Below are positions 59,466-64,000 of a DNA stretch of 64,000 nucleotides, one piece after another. The position numbers and the translations under genes were made by a program. The notes beneath the pieces were generated by a model that saw only the letters and a list, made by a program, of their open reading frames with translations, was not told the DNA's origin and did not search any database. Each line of letters begins with the position of its first letter. Position 1 is the stretch's first letter. The DNA comes from Calycina herbarum (taxonomy: Eukaryota; Ascomycota; Leotiomycetes; Helotiales; Pezizellaceae): the NCBI GenBank assembly GCA_001414485.1, contig LLEY01000046.1:124001-188000 (forward strand). The letters run 5' to 3'.

Positions 59466-61139
59466 ACGCACCGTTCGACTTGACAAACTTCGACAACCAT
59501 GAGAAAAGGGAGCCCGCGCCAAGACCTGTGCAGCAACCTTGAAAGTGGAGGCCGGGAAGGAGGGATCCATTGAGGTGTCGAGGTGTGAAAGTTTCATCGT
59601 TGAGAGGGTGGAGGAAGGAGCGAACACAACGTCGCGCTACCTCTAACCCAGCCCTCGACATCTCAACGCCCCGACAAAACCCTGCACTCCGCACCTCCTC
59701 AATACGCAATATAACACAAACGACCCGGAACGACTGTACGATATAGAACGCTGTATATACCCAAAAAATTCGCCTTGAAGAATTTGAGGACAGGAGGCGG
59801 GCGAAAGGCCCTCCCATACCATACCAAACGGGAAGAAAGTAAGGCGTTTCGGCAACGTTAACTTGGAAGCTTTTTTTGAATATTTATCTTCTGATATTTA
59901 GTATATTTGACGGGGTTGAAGTTTTTAAATATATCTATTATTTTTGTGAAGTTTATAGCATTATTTTGAGTTGGGGGGTGGTAGAAAATATATAATGTTA
60001 ATTTATTTGTGAGATGGTCTGTGATCTTAAGAGAGACTTGAAAGTTTTGGATTTTTGGTGATCTCTATAAGGGGACTAGAAGCAAATGAGGGGTCGGGGG
60101 GAGGGGCCCGATTTGGGGAAGGAACGACTGACTTTTGCCTTAAACAAACGCACCTGGTACCTAGGCGACGAGACGTAAGGTTGTTCTTTCCCTGACATCT
60201 TGACCCGACCTTGAGCCTTGATCGGGTCTTTGGCCCACGGGGCATAAAACTTGAGGGGTCGCTCCTTCCCTCGTACTCTAAACCTTGGATAGGACCTCCA
60301 TCGAACCAGCGAGACAGCAGAAACTCGGGGCTACTGGTTGCTTGCTCCTTACCTTTATATCTACACTCTCTCACTTCAACTCGGTACCTACCTTACCTAG
60401 GTATAGCAGTTGAGTTGACTTGTGGTTATTTAGAATTTGAGAATCAAGGTACTTCCGACTTTGTTTCTACTTTGGGAATAAGCCGCTTGAGGGGTTTGGA
60501 TTTTTATTTTGAAAAGGTGGATGGCTATTGGGACTACCTTACGTATTTGGGTTGTTTGAAGTTTGGTGGGGGAGAAGCGATGTTGGTTTGGTTTATAGAA
60601 GAGTCCTACGATGTCGTTCGTGGTCCTGGCTATCCACCGCGACATGGAAAGATAGGGAGGGAGAGGGGGGTAGGTTATACTTATTATACTTATACTCTGA
60701 GCGGACTGGTGGTCGGGCTTTCCCTTCTTGCTGCTCTCCGAGTCGAGACCTTGAGTCCTGAGGTGATGTCGAGGGATGAAGTTGAGGAAGGAGCGACCTT
60801 GACCGTGACACCTCCGACACAGGACTTACAAGATCGCTCCTTCTCTCTTCGTCTTAACTCGACCCTCTTGCGCTTGAATTGAGGCCAACCCGGAGCAAAC
60901 GTTATTACGATACGTCGTGAGGTCATGCTTGATACACAGTGGTGTGGTTACCCCTCGTCGAGTGAGAAGGAGGGGTCGAGAACTTCTGCGTACCATACTT
61001 TGGGGTTTGTCTAGGAAAGGTGCGATTTAGAAGGAGCGGTAGATAGTGAGTTTGGTGCGTTGGAAGGTTGCCTGAATGTTTTTGGTTTTGAAAAGTTGAC
61101 TGTGGTGAGTCGGTTGTTAAGGAAGGTGCCACGGTAGGC
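59466..61139. other. Intergenic, with several copies of a recurring motif
   Basis: No gene is supported; a 223-codon plus frame (60211-60882) opens at TTG and is not protein-like. Copies or near copies of ggaaggarcgac lie at 59613-59624, 60117-60128, 60258-60269 (minus), 60786-60797 and 60832-60843 (minus, diverged). Confidence 0.5.
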
Positions 61140-61154
61140 CTTCTGCCCCCAAGT

Positions 61155-61485
61155 TACTCTACGAAAAGGAACAACCTATACAACTCATCACGAAGCAGTC
61201 GTAAAAATATACAAAAATTATGAGTAGATGGAGAATATACAAAACGATTATAGCCGATAATCTAGGTTTTCTTTTGTGTGTTTTGGTGTAGATTTATTAC
61301 TGTAGAACTAGAAGGTTGGGAAAGGCGCGATGCTGTCTGAAGACATTAAGAAGTTATTCCACGAAAAGTAGTAACCCACACAACTCAACACTATTCAATC
61401 GCAAAAATATTCAAAAAATACAAGTAAATATAGGAGATGCCAAAATATTATATCCGAGCATCTAGATTTTTCTTTTTGGTGCTGG
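61155..61485 (+). repeat. Diverged direct duplication, spacing about 200 bp
   Basis: Segments at about 61155-61290 and 61355-61485 share the order acgaaaag-x-taac, acaactca, aaaaatat-caaaaa, a-gagta/aagta-at, cga-atctaga/ggtttttctttt. They are diverged but clearly related. There is no coding potential. Confidence 0.65.
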
Positions 61486-61744
61486 CGTCGAGTGGATATT
61501 GAATGATAAAGTTAAGAGAGAGAGAGGTCTAACAAGAGAGAGACATAGAGGTACTTGCGTCTGACTATCTGCGAAAGTCGGAAATGTTTTATTCGGAGAT
61601 GGCTGCTTGGAAATAATTGTTCGGAAACAGCGATCTGAAAATATTCAATCAGAATTATCTATAATTCCGAGATTCAATTGTGCTCGTGGACTTGCTTCTT
61701 CTCGATTCTGGAAGCTAGTTTATCGAACTTCTCTCAAGCAGTGT

Positions 61745-62055
61745 GAGCAAGGAATACTTAGGTACTCAAGTAGTACTCTGAGTAGTGTAAGTAGAGTAGA
61801 GTAAAGTAGTACTTAAATTTCAGTTGAGTAGAGTAGAGTAGTTACTTATGACTACTTAAGTAGTACTCTAAGTAGTATACTATAAATAGAAACAAATAAA
61901 TAAAGTATAAAGTAGTATATCTTTACTCTTCTCCTCTCTCTTCTTTCTTTTATCTCTTCTTTAGTCTCGTTTTCTAGATAAAATTTTTAGCTTATATTTA
62001 TATATTACTACTATTTATAAACTACTCGAGTAGTACTTGAGTAGTTCAGTAGTCT
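61745..62055. repeat. Simple-sequence DNA rich in agtact/agtag
   Basis: Repeated agtagtact, aagtagag and tagagtag words, several palindromic (agtact), flank a pyrimidine-rich core (61920-61975). This is a microsatellite-like tract. Confidence 0.8.
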
Positions 62056-64000
62056 GTTAATACGCTGGGCTTGCAGAGAAGTCGGAGAATTAGTAACAGA
62101 GGGCTGACATAGGTAATGTCCATGTTTTCTTCAGACCTCCAAAGCACTCCTAAGGGAGGAATTTTCTTTATCTAATCCCGAGTCACCCAGCTGCTAAATA
62201 TCTGTTCCTTTACTTGTCCTAACCCAACGCAGCACTATCCCCTGGTAGCAGCTCTAGGAAAGAGGGCGCGGGCAAGTCTGATGAGAGTACCTTCGATGGG
62301 ATTTATTCCTCCCTATATGCATTCTTGGGTCATTCGAGTCTTTCGTTTCAAAACTAAGGTATATGGGCGGGAAGGGCAGGAGAGCGAATAACCTTTTCGA
62401 CGGTAAATGGGGAATCGGGAGTAAAGAAGTTAGATTTAGAAAGTGGTTCCTCCCTCTATAGTAGGGTATCAACAGATAACGCAGACAAATCTTGGGTCTT
62501 TGATACAATCTTGAATTCTCAGGTTGTTGAGCAAGCTCCAATGTTTATATGTTACATGTTTCATACGCAAAGCTAGCTAGTGCTCATCCATCGACCTTCT
62601 CGAGTACACCAGGTAGATATTGTAGGATCAATCGGGTCTCTCGGTTTGAAGCTTTATCTCTCGTTTAACATGGATTTCCGTACACAACGAGACAACCTTC
62701 TCTGCAAAACGCAGAAGATCTTTTCAAGAACTTCCGCAGTTGTTTCTTTCTTTGTCGTTGCTTACTCCCAGAAGAAACTCTTACACCCAAAGCAACGGTG
62801 ACAAGGTCTTCCCCGCATAGCACTAGTACATGCAAGAGTGGTATACAGTTCCAGCATATCGGGTGATCGTTCTGGAGTAGGCTTTGTGAGGAGCTTGGGC
62901 TTCGCGATAGTGTGAGTTGGAAGATGAATTTTGGTGATACCTGGAGGCATTGGGAAGAGCGTCATTGGGATCGAATCTTGCTTTTGCCGGATCGCTCAGC
63001 TCGATTAGCTTTGTTAGGCTGTTGACAGCTTTTTTTCTTCGACATTCTGGCTGTTGTTTTCGATTCTAGTCGTTGCTTTCGAATCCGGTTGTTCCACAAG
63101 CAAAACAGTCGAGTGCCGACCCATCGCGACTCTCGAGGACGATCGTTAGTCGGGCTCATTTTTTTTTTTGGGAAAGGTTCCTCCAACAGTGAACACGACC
63201 GAACTCTATTACATCTTCTGGCGGAAGAGCTCCGAATTGTCCAAACACGCTCTCTATATAAAAGATAATCTACTTTTATCCCTCGACTCCTTCGACTCCT
63301 CCTCCGCAACACCATAATACCATTATGCCACCCCCCAATAAATCGCTAAGTCGGACCGCCATGACACCGGCTGTACTAGAAATGACATTGTGACCATTTC
63401 CGCCAATAAATTGAAGGTATGGTTGCTTCTGCTGTCGAAAACATTGAGTGCTGACCTACCGAATACAACAGGTAAGAACGGCGGTCGTTGATTGAGTTTA
63501 TCTTATTGCTGCTAAAGATTGAACTTTGGTAGATAAAATCAAGGGAGACTCAAGTGATCTTTGGAAAATTCCTCAACCGGCTCATATAAGCAGCGTAGTA
63601 TGGCGATGAAAATTTTGGGCAGTGTTGACAAGACTGATATTGTGCGCAGCTGCTTGGGTTATCGGTTAATTTGAGCCAAATTGAGGTTACTAGGCGTACT
63701 TACAAACGACCAACTTATTTACCTCAGACACCTCTTACTTTTGAGCAACATTAAGCCTTAGGCGAAAGAAGAAATATGCCACCTCGAAAGTGAAAGAAAA
63801 CGCGGCAATAAATCATTCAGATGGGAGAAGTTCTGGAAATCGGGCAGCAAACAGCTCTTGCCGGCTTAACAGATTGACGTTTCACCAATATGAGCTTCTT
63901 GTCCGCCTTTGAGTTGCGACAGAGAACTGGCTCTACCCCTCGCTTAAGGAAGTGGGTCAGGTGGGCATTAGGTTTCCCCTTCTCTAGTATAGTATCGGAA
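62056..64000. other. Intergenic to window end, nothing recognised
   Basis: Open frames at 62254-62541, 62762-62965 and 62962-63315 on the minus strand are Arg/Ser-rich without motifs. A T10 run lies at 63161-63170. No RNA gene was recognised. A gene could begin beyond the right edge. Confidence 0.45.

Noticed and set aside
60211..60882. 223-codon open frame on the plus strand
   Set aside because: It opens at TTG, has no recognisable motif, spans copies of the recurring noncoding motif, and overlaps equally open minus-strand frames.
62962..63315. 117-codon Arg/Ser-rich minus frame
   Set aside because: Low-complexity composition, no motif, and it runs through a T10 tract.
1..64000. CRISPR array, bacterial operon or phage features
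   Set aside because: Gene structure is eukaryotic; no array of direct repeats with spacers exists. Short tandem repeats at 1001, 26805 and 61745 lack spacers.

Overview
The window is nuclear DNA from a filamentous ascomycete. Genes are split by short GT-AG introns (mostly 45-150 nt), and the families are typical of Pezizomycotina: a Zn2Cys6 regulator, HET and patatin relics, CorA-like proteins and an Aim6 family protein. Transposon copies carry the C-to-T and G-to-A decay expected of repeat-induced point mutation (RIP). A Fot1/pogo element with 48-bp ends, much like Botrytis Flipper as I remember it, points to Leotiomycetes, perhaps Sclerotiniaceae. That placement is inference.

Layout. 1-2.5 kb is a wrecked, AT-rich repeat island that includes a copia-type Gag/protease relic. 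3.0-4.4 kb is a broken HET-domain gene. 6.4-9.4 kb holds two intact minus-strand genes, a membrane-anchored polysaccharide deacetylase and a multi-pass membrane protein. 11.1-12.2 kb is a patatin-like phospholipase relic, followed by the inactive Fot1-like element at 12,766-14,623. 15.4-23.8 kb is conserved housekeeping DNA: a 2101-residue TFIIIC large subunit and an Aim6-like protein, both on the minus strand. A tandem 242-bp duplication lies at 24.7-25.2 kb, then a basic conserved protein (25.6-26.6 kb).

26.9-32.3 kb contains three small minus-strand genes that share one cysteine signature and appear to be an uncharacterised local family. One of them was found only by joining two exons by hand. 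A 5'-truncated CorA-like gene and a 78-residue coiled-coil ORF lie among them. 33.9-36.1 kb has two small minus-strand genes. 36.5-38.6 kb is an eight-exon MFS transporter with a one-base frameshift in a T run. 39.2-44.8 kb is a ten-exon, 1629-residue CorA-like protein with a long disordered front half.

46.1-51.4 kb encodes membrane and surface proteins: a single-pass protein, a secreted cysteine-rich protein with a degenerate neighbour copy, and a divergently transcribed multi-pass protein. 52.2-53.5 kb is an acidic ORF. 57.4-59.5 kb is a Zn2Cys6 regulator. The rest, especially 53.5-57.4 and 59.5-64 kb, is gene-poor. It contains a recurring 12-base motif, a duplicated segment and simple-sequence DNA.

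I see no coherent operon-like or biosynthetic system. The most promising undescribed item is the small cysteine-signature family. All exon joins were inferred by eye from splice signals and phase and have not been checked against transcripts.
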